This document shows positions 22,660 through 29,733 of a stretch of 34,518 nucleotides of DNA, piece by piece. The notes under the pieces were generated by a model. That model was not told where the DNA came from, did not search any database, and worked only from the letters and a program-made list of their open reading frames with translations. Source of the DNA: Marinithermofilum abyssi. GTDB taxonomy: Bacteria; Bacillota; Bacilli; Thermoactinomycetales; DSM-45169. Both the position numbers and the translations under genes were made by a program. The stretch's first letter is position 1; each line of letters opens with the position of its first letter. The stretch covers positions 1-34,518 of the forward strand of contig NZ_BMHQ01000015.1 of NCBI RefSeq assembly GCF_014641195.1, read 5' to 3'.

Positions 22660-22690
22660 AAAAACACCGGAGGGGTCCGGTGTTTTTACA
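22660..22690 (-). terminator. Terminator used as intron target
   Basis: AAAAACACCGGA-CCCC-TCCGGTGTTTTT then GTTTT; the intron GTGCG starts right after it. Related CACCGG..CCGGTG terminators occur at about 20213-20295, 26440-26500 and 26628-26672. Confidence 0.8.
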
Positions 22691-22870
22691 TGCCGTTTCT
22701 TTTCCTCGCGACAATACGCCTGGTGGCCGTTGCAATATCATTGTATGATTGTGCACTTCATGACATACCGAGAAACATTTGTTCCGCAAAAGTAAGAAGG
22801 ATGCAACGGGACAGGTTCACTACACTTTAAAAGGTTCGGATTCATAGATTAAAAGTATCCAAGGAAAGGA

Positions 22871-23159
22871 GTGGTTCCTATCTTTACGAGCAAAAAACTT
22901 CTTCAGAAAATAATTAAAAAAACAGGCCTTAATCAGCAAATTGCTAACCTCCCGTCAGGAAAACGATCCATAGCAGTTGCCAAGAAAGGGAAGACAGTTC
23001 ACCATTGTTATGGACCGAAACGATCTACTTGCCTGTCAGCCTTGGGTAAAAAAGATTATGGGATTTTGGAATAAAGGTAGAGCTGTATTTGAAAAAATGG
23101 CTCCCTTATTTAACTCGTTGAAACCTTTAATGAATAGGTTTAGGAAGATAGCAATCTAA
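22871..23159 (+). pseudogene. Frameshifted small hypothetical gene
   Basis: GTG at 22871 after AAGGAAAGGA opens VVPIFTSKKLLQKIIKKTGL then NQQIANLPSGKRSIAVAKKG. A frame change near 22985 leads to RQFTIVMDRNDLLACQPWVK then KIMGFWNKGRAVFEKMAPLF and NSLKPLMNRFRKIAI, stopping at 23157-23159. Each half continues well into the other, giving about 96 aa, basic and amphipathic. Two overlapping genes are possible but less likely. Function unknown. A terminator follows directly. Confidence 0.5.
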
Positions 23160-23192
23160 CTTTTTTTAAGTCCCTTACAAGGGACTTTTCTT
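23160..23192 (+). terminator. Terminator hairpin
   Basis: AAGTCCCTT-ACA-AGGGACTTTTCTTT immediately after the stop at 23159. The following 140 bp to the ymaF stop hold nothing recognised. Confidence 0.7.
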
Positions 23193-23330
23193 TCCTTGGA
23201 TACAGAATAGTTAGGACATATGGACGGGCGCCACTTAAGAAGTTAAAAGGTATTCGATTATAAGCTCACCTGCCTAGTCTTTCGTCTTTAAAAAAAGAGA
23301 GGCATTTTGTCTTCCAGGATTAAAATACAA

Positions 23331-23687
23331 TTATTTTGCTGTTCCCATATAGTTATGGGTATGAGTGGTTAATCCATTGACATTGGTTTCTCCTTCAATG
23401 ATATGATAGTGGCCTCCATCCGGTGTCAAGATGAGCGGTCCGGTGACGCCTGAAAAATGGTGGACATGGCTGTCGTTAAATGAAGTTGTTCCCTGATACT
23501 CATGAACATGATTCGGTATGTCGAGAGCCGGTGCCGTCACGCCCCTCAGACTGTGTCGGTGCCCCACATCAAAGGAAGTTTGCCCTTCATATTTGTGCTG
23601 ATGGGGAGGTGATTGACTCATGGACGGTTCCAAAGATAATTCAAAGTGATGGTTGTGTAACCTGTCGTCGTGCTCTGGCTTCCTCAT
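23331..23687 (-). CDS. YmaF-family histidine-rich repeat protein, 118 aa
   Basis: ATG at 23687 has AAAGGAGG upstream. The protein is made of imperfect repeats of about 42 aa: HQHKYEGQTSFDVGHRHSLR then GVTAPALDIP, HVHEYQGTTSFNDSHVHHFS then GVTGPLILTPDGG, and HYHIIEGETNVNGLTTHTHN. Each repeat has an HxHxY-G-T---xxGHxH pattern that could bind metal. YmaF proteins are of unknown function and occur in spore formers. Intact; paralogues at 25162-25537 (broken) and about 23985-24035 (scrap). Confidence 0.8.
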   Translation of the reverse strand: MRKPEHDDRLHNHHFELSLEPSMSQSPPHQHKYEGQTSFDVGHRHSLRGVTAPALDIPNHVHEYQGTTSFNDSHVHHFSGVTGPLILTPDGGHYHIIEGETNVNGLTTHTHNYMGTAK

Positions 23688-23984
23688 ATTCAGAACCTCC
23701 TTTTTTTATTTGTGGGGTACTCTCCTTGCTAGTAAAAAAATTTCTTTCCGCCTACTCACCATGTAATTTTCCGCTTTATAACGAGTTGTACGTACAGGGG
23801 GTGGTGTGAGAAGAATACCTCCCCGCGCTAATTTATGCTCCCGTCCGTTTAATAGTTCAATCTCTGCAGACGGAATATCCACGTGGTTTTGATGGCGGCT
23901 CCCGTTTAGGGGAAAAGTGGAACACACTATGGCCCCAACCGCTCTCTCCATTAGAAGGAATGGAAAGTACATATTAGAAATGAT

Positions 23985-24035
23985 GTCTATCGTTAAACGC
24001 AGTGGTTCCCTGGTGTTCAAGCACACGCTAATCAT
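23985..24035 (-). pseudogene. YmaF repeat scrap
   Basis: A minus-strand frame reads VLEHQGTTAFNDRHHF and stops, matching the HEYQGTTSFNDSHVHHF part of the intact gene. The DNA between 23688 and 23985 has open frames but nothing recognisable. Confidence 0.4.
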
Positions 24036-24057
24036 TGGGTACTAGCACTGTGGTACA

Positions 24058-24090
24058 ATAAAAAGGAACCCCACCTTAAGGGGTCCCTTG
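24058..24090 (-). terminator. Terminator of a YjcZ-type gene
   Basis: AAGGAACCCCACCTTAAGGGGTCCCTT; the same hairpin follows the YjcZ remnant at 27160 as AAGGAACCCCACTTTAAGGG then GTTCCTT. Confidence 0.65.
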
Positions 24091-24105
24091 AGAAATCGAT
24101 TCTTT

Positions 24106-24210
24106 TTACCAAACAACCAAGGCAAAGATGGTAGCGATCACCAACAGGAAAATCAACAGGCGTTTTAAACCAAAGCCACCACCGTAGCCACCAGAATAAC
24201 TTCCAAACAT
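24106..24210 (-). CDS. YjcZ-family sporulation peptide, 34 aa
   Basis: ATG at 24210 after AGGAGGTAACCAAG. A Gly/Tyr-rich N-terminus (MFGSYSGGYGGGFGL) leads to one membrane helix (KRLLIFLLVIATIFALVVW). The family is made in the developing spore of many Bacillales and lies in the membrane; its role is unknown. Intact, with its own terminator. One of two intact members here beside three fragments. Confidence 0.8.
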   Translation of the reverse strand: MFGSYSGGYGGGFGLKRLLIFLLVIATIFALVVW

Positions 24211-24338
24211 CTTGGTTACCTCCTTTCCTATCGCTTTAATACCTTATGTATAACGCTAGTAGATAGAAACGGTTATGAAACTATATAAGTAAAAAATAGG
24301 TATATTTATATATCTGTATGAGATCTTAAGGCATAGAT

Positions 24339-24476
24339 CTATTTAATTAAAGAATGGTTGAATACCTTTCCCTCTACCAAGTTCTCAACATAGCTTAATA
24401 AGTAGCCACCGATGATCGTGGCGATCACCAACAGGAAAATCAACAGGCGACTTAAAGCAACCCCAAATCCATATGT
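24339..24476 (-). pseudogene. YjcZ-family remnant without start
   Basis: The frame reads TYGFGVALSRLLIFLLVIAT then IIGGYLLSYVENLVEGKVFN. The helix LLIFLLVIAT is that of YjcZ, but a stop (24477-24479) lies directly upstream and the C-terminus runs on past the normal end. Start and end are both altered. Confidence 0.6.
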
Positions 24477-24489
24477 CTAGGTAATCGGG

Positions 24490-24715
24490 AATCGCGAGAG
24501 TGTATACAAAAAAAGAGTGGCTCCATATTTCGCTTTTTCGTTTCTGAAGACGCAAGTATCCCCGTGTAAACCACGGGGATACTTGCGCTTTTTTTACGAA
24601 AGGGGATATAAAGTTTTGTTATACGTCCACAGCTTATGCACCTATATGGTTTTGGTTCTTTTTGTTCCGATGGTTTTTTGCGTTGGTGATGGAGGGGAAC
24701 CTTCCCGAGGTTAGT
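24490..24715 (-). repeat. R2 repeat copy (GTGCATAAG family) with terminator
   Basis: On the minus strand: GGAACAAAAAGAACCAAAAC, CATATAGGTGCATAAGCTGT, ACAAAACTTTATATCCCC and the hairpin AGTATCCCCGTGG-TTTACACGGGGATACT, then TGCGTCTTCA. Other copies at 25638-25765 and 27490-27640. Non-coding. Confidence 0.6.
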
Positions 24716-24781
24716 GGATCAAATTTCCTGCTCATATGGTTACTCCTTCTAACACTCACTTAAAAAATGTGGCAAAAAGAA

Positions 24782-24804
24782 AAAAGCCGTAAATGATCGG
24801 CTTT
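24782..24804 (-). terminator. Terminator hairpin
   Basis: AAAAAGCCG-TAAATGAT-CGGCTTT, about 60 bp after the stop of the YjcZ gene at 24863. Confidence 0.55.
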
Positions 24805-24862
24805 GAGAAGTGAGGGATCTACACCAGCAGGCGTTTACCCTTCAACAGAGCACTTCGAGAAA

Positions 24863-24967
24863 TTAGTACCCAATGAAGCCAACCAGCACGAAAATGGTGG
24901 CAATTACCAACAGAAAGAGAAGCAGTCGGAGCAAACCGATACCGTATCCATAACCGTAACCACTCAT
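24863..24967 (-). CDS. YjcZ-family sporulation peptide, 34 aa
   Basis: ATG at 24967 after GGGGGAGAGGTTA. The sequence is MSGYGYGYGIGLLRLLLFLL then VIATIFVLVGFIGY: Gly/Tyr repeats followed by a single membrane helix, the classic YjcZ plan. A longer open frame upstream to 25120 has no ribosome site and is not used. Intact. Its 3' end (GAGAAATTAGTACCCA) is also found at the remnant at 27895. Confidence 0.85.
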   Translation of the reverse strand: MSGYGYGYGIGLLRLLLFLLVIATIFVLVGFIGY

Positions 24968-25161
24968 TAACCTCTCCCCCTTTCGGATCAAAGCTATATT
25001 TTTACTATGTTTCTCTGGTGTCATTCGACATGGACAGACACCTATAGTACAAAAATACACTTTAATTGAACCGTGAAAATTAGCCGTATGATTAGTTTGA
25101 GGGCAGCCCGGGGGATTCAAACAAGTGATTTAGGAGGTTGAAAGCACCGTCATATTAGAGG

Positions 25162-25537
25162 TTATCTTGCTTCTCCCTTATAGAAATGGGTATGGGGGAT
25201 CCTGCCGTTTACCGTTGTTTCTCCTTCGATGATGTGGTAGTGACCTCCATCTGGCAACGGAATGGGTGGCCCAGTAACACCAGAGGTGGACATGACCATC
25301 GTCAAATGTAGTGGTCCCCCGATATTCGTGAACATGATCTGGTACGTATGGTGCCGGTGTGGTCACTCCGCCCAAGCGGTGTCGGTGGCCAACATCAAAT
25401 GAGGTAATTCCCTGATATTCGTGATGATGGGGGTATGGTTTCCTGATCCCGGGTCCATCCTCGAAAAAAACCAACTGGAATTGATGATCATGGGACCCGT
25501 CATTGATTCGGATATTCGTGTGTTTCGGTTTCGTCAA
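25162..25537 (-). pseudogene. YmaF-family gene with internal frameshift
   Basis: TTG at 25537 has GGAGG seven bases upstream and gives TKPKHTNIRINDGSHDHQFQ, then HHHEYQGITSFDVGHRHRLG then GVTTPAPYVPDHVHEYRGTT and FDDGHVH. There the frame breaks (about 25288). The other frame continues SGVTGPPIPLPDGGHYHIIE then GETTVNGRIPHTHFYKGEAR to the stop at 25162. Compared with the intact paralogue, a few bases covering the HF of HVHHFSGVTG are missing. The gene is otherwise full length. Confidence 0.75.
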
Positions 25538-25637
25538 TATGACTCCTCCCTTCTTCTGAGTAAATAAGCATACTGTCAAGATAGGATATACAGCATTGAT
25601 TAATAAGGAAAGTGCGAATATCCTGATAACTCCTAAC

Positions 25638-25765
25638 CAGTTTTGGTTGATTACAAGGAACCAAAACCATACAGGTGCATAAGTTGTGGGTGCATGACAA
25701 AACTCTTCCCAGATTAATTCCCTGGGAACTCAAATATCTCCGTGGTTTAGAGAGGATATTTGTGT
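25638..25765 (+). repeat. R2 repeat copy
   Basis: ACAAGGAACCAAAACCATAC, AGGTGCATAAGTTGTGGGTG, then a hairpin region AAATATCTCCGTGG..AGAGGATATTTGTGTCCTCA. Diverged relative to the copies at 24490-24715 and 27490-27640. No gene lies between 25580 and 27160. Confidence 0.55.
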
Positions 25766-25849
25766 CCTCAGAATTTGAACCATTAAACGAAACTCCAGCT
25801 TGGTTATTGCGACGATCTTTGCCTTGATCGGTATTTGAGGTTATTAGTC

Positions 25850-26537
25850 CTAACCCACAGGAACAAGTCATTTAGGAAAAATCCCCGGCATATACATTCA
25901 ACGTACCAACCCTCAAGACTCTGAACATAAAAGATGTCCGAAAAAACCTGCCTATCTGGCAGGTTTTTTCATGATTGAGCATGCATACTGGAAAGATTAT
26001 GAAAGGAACAGTGGCTATAGATTATGAAAGTAGGAAAGAGAAATTGATCTATTGGTTGATAGTTTAAATGGCTAGCGTTTTGTACGATAACAACAGCCAA
26101 AAGATGTTCTGTATCCTTACTTACCCCTCCTTGTATGCTTATCCATATCCCAGCTCGTCACGGGCTGTTTATGTTATAAATAGGGAAGCGGGAAAACACT
26201 TAACAAAAAACATACCCACCAAAAACTTTGTATAAGAATGATAGCAACCGGTCTTTCTTACAGTAACAAAACCTGCCAAAGCAGTTTTTTTTTCTAAGGG
26301 AAGGCGGGCAGGGGCAACAGTGTCTTTGTCTGGCAGCTCGATGCAAGGATAAAGCTTTGCCGGCTGTTGCACCTGCCCAAATAGCTTTTTAATGCTTACG
26401 TCACGAGGTACTCATCCATACAATGTTGTTATCTGCCAACCAAAACACCGTAAGGGTTGGGTGTGCCCCTGCAAGCACCTATCCCCTTCCGGTGTTTTTA
26501 TTGTCCTATGACGCTCGAACAGCCGATTTTTAGCAAA
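25850..26537. repeat. ~700 bp non-coding duplication, copy 2 (includes a family A core)
   Basis: Second copy of 19590-20332, same orientation, with the inverted family A core at 26018-26298. It ends at AACAGCCGATTTTTA, as copy 1 ends at AACAGCCGATTTTA. The two copies differ by many small indels, so the duplication is old or copied imperfectly. Confidence 0.75.
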
Positions 26538-26627
26538 GGAAGTACTGTTTGAGCATAGGATTTTTTGCACGTTATGAAGTGCTCATTTATATAATGTTTA
26601 TGTATCTGGGAAGGACAGGTTGTTGAA

Positions 26628-26672
26628 CAAAAACACCGGATAAGGGTTGATCCGCCCTCCGGTGTTTTTGTT
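26628..26672. terminator. CACCGG-type terminator
   Basis: AAAAACACCGGA...TCCGGTGTTTTTGTTGTT; same family as the hairpin next to the group II intron. Confidence 0.7.
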
Positions 26673-26734
26673 GTTCTTACGACGGTTGATCGAACAGCCA
26701 ATTTACATAACAATGATACTGTAACGATCAAAAA

Positions 26735-26790
26735 AGGAGCGTGATTTACGCTCCTTGAGGCTGCTGACCTTCTACCTTTGTAGCAGCCTC
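26735..26790. terminator. Two adjacent hairpins
   Basis: GGAGCGT-GATTT-ACGCTCC is followed at once by GAGGCTGCT...AGCAGCCTC. No coding gene is adjacent. Confidence 0.5.
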
Positions 26791-26829
26791 GCCGCCCCAA
26801 AAAGGGCTTGGGCAAATCTTCTGAAAAAT

Positions 26830-26994
26830 GCCATACCCCAGCAAAAAAAGGGATTGCGGCGTTTCACTTGCCCAAGCACATATCAGACAGGGGTATACAC
26901 TAAGGCAAAGGGGCGATTTCAAATTAGCTCGGTCAACCACATCTTTAACACAAAACTGTTGGACGTATGCTTTACTGATTGCCTAGCCATTTGA
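26830..26994 (+). pseudogene. GerP-like remnant, copy 2 of the 6246 block
   Basis: Shares GGATTGCGGCGTTTCACTTG, CCCAAGCACATATCA and AAAGGGG with 6246-6395, then reads ISSVNHIFNTKLLDV and breaks off into CFTDCLAI. The GerP core (NLGD and later) is gone. As in copy 1 there is no ATG; ATT stands nine bases after AAAGGGG. Confidence 0.55.
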
Positions 26995-27025
26995 TGGTAT
27001 CGTAACAAGATATGGAATGACAGAC

Positions 27026-27145
27026 TCCCGGTTTTTCTAATGTCGTAACCGGGTTTGTTGTGCTTCAAGTCGATCAGGTAATGAATATCATCCCGACTAA
27101 AAACATCCCGTCATGGGCCACTGGCGCCGACGGGATGTTTTAGTG
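27026..27145. terminator. Two terminator hairpins
   Basis: CCCGGTTTT...AACCGGG at 27028-27052, and AAACATCCCGTC...GACGGGATGTTTT at 27101-27142, a 12 bp perfect stem. A half copy of the second (AAAACATCCCGTCACGGGC) is at 1896. Confidence 0.6.
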
Positions 27146-27159
27146 AATATGTGCTTAGT

Positions 27160-27232
27160 CTTTAGTCGCCTGTTGCTTTTCCTGTTGGTGATCGCCACCA
27201 TTTTCGCTCTGGTCAGCTTTGGCGGTTATTAA
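27160..27232 (+). pseudogene. YjcZ-family C-terminal remnant
   Basis: Reads SRLLLFLLVIATIFALVSFG then GY and stop. The Gly/Tyr-rich start and the ribosome site are missing. The terminator after it (27246-27275) matches that of the intact gene at 24106-24210. Confidence 0.65.
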
Positions 27233-27245
27233 AAAGAGTCGATTC

Positions 27246-27275
27246 CTAAGGAACCCCACTTTAAGGGGTTCCTTT
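27246..27275 (+). terminator. Terminator hairpin
   Basis: AAGGAACCCC-ACTTTAA-GGGGTTCCTT, ten perfect pairs, then TCT. Confidence 0.75.
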
Positions 27276-27387
27276 CTATTGTACAAGCAAGTTGGATATC
27301 GGCCATTTTCTTAATTGCCCTCTCATACCTATATATATCGAACCGTTTTTAAGCCGGTGCGGTCACTCCGCCCAAGCGTCGGTTTAC

Positions 27388-27446
27388 TTACACCTCTTAT
27401 ATGACTTACCCCGTTTCCCAGCCCGTGTAAATAGCACGGGCTTTTT
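27388..27446 (-). repeat. Family A repeat, short fragment
   Basis: Keeps only ACTTACACCTCTTATATGAC and the CAGCCCGTG...CACGGGCT hairpin with TTTTTT. Confidence 0.6.
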
Positions 27447-27489
27447 TAGGTACCCTGGATGCAACTTTCCTATGGTTTCATCAACGTAA

Positions 27490-27640
27490 AAACCCTTTGA
27501 ACAAGGAACCAAAACCATGCAGGTGCATATTGTGGGTGTATACCGCGAAATATCCCCTTCGTATTTCCATATCCCTAAAAATTCCCTGTGGCTTACCACG
27601 GGGAATTTTGTGTCTTCATATCCTTTTCCGGAGTGAATAC
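27490..27640 (+). repeat. R2 repeat copy with terminator
   Basis: AACAAGGAACCAAAACCATG, CAGGTGCATATTGTGGGTGT, GAAATATCCCC and the hairpin ATTCCCTGTGG-CTTA-CCACGGGGAAT, then TTGTGTCTTCA. Confidence 0.6.
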
Positions 27641-27710
27641 AATATACAGTCTGTTACGCTTGTGAAGCGCATATAACGTTACATAACATGAATCTTGTTA
27701 CGTTATGATT
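27636..27710. repeat. R3 repeat copy 1
   Basis: TATACAGTCTGTTACGCTTG, TGAAGCGCATATAACGTTAC and an AACGT-ACA...TGT-ACGTT dyad. A second copy is at 31138-31205, and a partial one near 14705. Confidence 0.55.
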
Positions 27711-27715
27711 CCCTA

Positions 27716-27767
27716 TACAAAAACCGCCCTATCCCCTGCTATATCAAGGGTTTGGGGCGGTTTTTCT
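27716..27767. terminator. Terminator, inverted copy of 2428-2477
   Basis: AAAAACCGCCC..GGGCGGTTTTTC, with the inner CCTGCTATATCAAGGG matching the other copy in inverse orientation. Confidence 0.7.
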
Positions 27768-27894
27768 TGTTTTTAACAAAAGACCTACCATGTTATATTT
27801 TAGATGGCTTTCTACAGAATGGCGATGTATTCGTTAAAGATGGGAGAAATCCACACCACTCTTCAACAGGACACTTGCGAGAAATTAGTACCCA

Positions 27895-27963
27895 TTAATG
27901 ACGCCGACCAGTCCGAAAATGGTAGCAATCACCAACAGAAATGGGATTATTACGAACCCGTTG
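27895..27963 (-). pseudogene. YjcZ-family C-terminal remnant
   Basis: Reads FVIIPFLLVIATIFGLVGVI then NGY and stop. The N-terminal Gly/Tyr part is lost where the 3' end of the DUF3179 gene abuts. Flanking GAGAAATTAGTACCCA matches the intact gene at 24863. Confidence 0.6.
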
Positions 27964-27964
27964 C

Positions 27965-28834
27965 CTATTGTTCACTTTTTTCCTCGTATAGCTCGCAACC
28001 CGGGAAGGTGTAGGCGAAGCCGTACCAGCGGCAATAGATTTGAGTTGGCTTTTCTCCATTAGCAAATTCAGCTTTGGGGAACCCTTCGATGTCAATAGTG
28101 ATGGTGACGGGACGTCCGTCCACCTGGTCCCTCAATTTACCCCCTGCACTCTTGATGGTGTGGATGGGATAGAATCGCTTGGTCTTTTTAGTATAGATGC
28201 CAAGCCCGCTCGTCATTTTGGGGAGACGGGTATCCTCTTTCCCCATGGACAGATAGAAATATGGGGGGAAGATCTTATATTTACCAAATAAGTTCATCAG
28301 CGGCTCTACTATCAGCCGCCGGTACAGGGGCTGCTGGGACATCGCGATGGGTAGCTCCGGCCATTTTTTCAAGGCCTGCTCCACCGTCAGGTGCTGCACC
28401 GGGTAGAGGGACAGCATTTTCCCCTTTAGCGGGCCATGGAGGCACTCCCCAGAGATATGGTCCCAGTAGGAGCCGGTTTCCGTATCCTCCAGAAGGGCCA
28501 TGCCGTTGTAAATCCCGATGCAGGAAAAGTTGTGCACGGTGCCGTCGACGACAGGATCCATACTAGTCGCGCTATTACAAATGGCGCAGAAAGCCAAAAT
28601 GAAAGGTTGTCCAGCCAATTCCCCCTGAGCGACGTGATGGTAGGTCATCTGATAAAGGGAGAAGGCCAGTCGTTGGCCGCGTCGTTCCACCACCAGGATT
28701 TCGTCTTTCGGCTTCATCTTCTTGCGACGGACCACTTCTGAGAGCGGTTCCGAACCCGATACCAGAAACGGTTGGAAATGGTTATCCTTGATTACGCGTT
28801 TTACATTAAAAGTCTCCGCCTGCATTTTTGCCAT
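27965..28834 (-). CDS. DUF3179 domain protein, 289 aa
   Basis: Intact member of DUF3179, a family of unknown biochemical role. The hallmark segments are present: ILAFCAICNSATSMDPVVDG with a CxxC, GIYNGMALLEDTETGSYWDH then ISGECLHGPLKGKML, and the C-terminal IYCRWYGFAYTFPGCELYEE. ATG at 28834 has GGGAGGAAAGG just before it; the in-frame TTG at 28867 lacks a site. No signal peptide. It is the last gene of the minus-strand redox cluster, after a haloacid-dehalogenase stub. The CxxC and the neighbours suggest a redox or metal role, but that is only inference. Confidence 0.8.
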   Translation of the reverse strand: MAKMQAETFNVKRVIKDNHFQPFLVSGSEPLSEVVRRKKMKPKDEILVVERRGQRLAFSLYQMTYHHVAQGELAGQPFILAFCAICNSATSMDPVVDGTVHNFSCIGIYNGMALLEDTETGSYWDHISGECLHGPLKGKMLSLYPVQHLTVEQALKKWPELPIAMSQQPLYRRLIVEPLMNLFGKYKIFPPYFYLSMGKEDTRLPKMTSGLGIYTKKTKRFYPIHTIKSAGGKLRDQVDGRPVTITIDIEGFPKAEFANGEKPTQIYCRWYGFAYTFPGCELYEEKSEQ

Positions 28835-28880
28835 CCTTTCCTCCCTGGTAATCTTGGCCTCTGGCAAAATGATATAGGTC

Positions 28881-29003
28881 TTAGCTCGAAAAGATCAAGG
28901 AAAACCCGTACTTTATGTTAAACTCATTGCATTTTTGGGTAATAGAATGGACATCAAAGAGGGTTCCATACGCGTCAAAAACAACTTTCACGGTTTTCAT
29001 CAT
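28881..29003 (-). pseudogene. Haloacid dehalogenase (type II) N-terminal stub
   Basis: ATG at 29003 follows TTTGGAGGTTTG. The 40 aa product begins MMKTVKVVFDAYGTLFDVHS then ITQKCNEF, where FDAYGTLFDV is HAD motif I with the nucleophilic Asp, as in (S)-2-haloacid dehalogenases. After about residue 28 the match ends (NIKYGFSLIFSS) and the frame stops. The remaining 190 residues of the enzyme are absent, so this is a deletion remnant with an intact start region. Confidence 0.7.
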
Positions 29004-29043
29004 CAAACCTCCAAAAACATCTTTACCACGCCCCTCCTAGAAG

Positions 29044-29733
29044 TCATTCACTTTTTAGTGCACGATTGACTTTTTCGGGATTCATCCGAATACTTCTCCT
29101 CCCCCGGTTTCTCGTGATGATTCCCTGACGGGACAATTCGGACATCGTCGCACTTACTGTCTCTCTTGTAGCTCCGATCATTGTAGCCAAATCCTAGTGG
29201 CTCAAACGAATGTTCAAAGTGAGGTAATCGCCTTCCCATGTGCCGAAATTCTGACCTAGCTTGGATAGAAGATACAACAATCGTTTTTTTACACTTCCAT
29301 ACGCGAGATTTTCCAGCATTTCTTCTGCTTCCCGTAATCGGTTCGTCAATACTTCAATCATCTTCAGCGCCAATCTCGGACGTGTTTTCATAAATTCTTC
29401 AAAGTCATTCTTGTTTAAAACACAAATGAGAGAGTCCTCCATCGCCTGAACATAGGTATCGCCAGTCCCCGTGGAAAAGCTCTCCACTTCTCCAAAAATA
29501 TTTCCGTCTCCAAGGATTCCCAGGGTAAACTCTTTCCCTTCCCGATTCAGTTTGTACAACCGCACTTTTCCCTTTTTCAAGAAGTACAGGGATTGATGCG
29601 GCTGATCCGGTGAAGAAATGATTGTTCCCATGGGGGTTTTGGACATGGATGCCAGCCGATCTATTTCCTTCAGATCCTCGATGGGGAGTTCATTCATGAT
29701 ATTAATCTGAGAAAGGTACCAAAGCTTGTTCAT
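29044..29733 (-). pseudogene. Crp/Fnr-family regulator with in-frame amber codon
   Basis: A cyclic-nucleotide-binding-like sensor domain (about 15-125: SLYFLKKGKVRLYKLNREGK, FTLGILGDGNIFGEVESFST) and dimer helix (RLALKMIEVLTNRLREAEEM) are complete. At codon 180 (29194-29196) TAG interrupts the DNA-binding domain: LNIRLSH-stop-DLATMIGATRETVSATMSEL. Crp-type proteins usually have Gln here, so CAG to TAG is the simplest event. Downstream the same frame runs another 49 codons to TGA at 29044 (ELSRQGIITRNRGRRSIRMN). No Cys cluster for an iron-sulfur centre is seen. The ATG overlaps the stop of the glutaredoxin-like gene (ATGA), so both are cotranscribed. Truncated product would bind no DNA. Confidence 0.85.
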
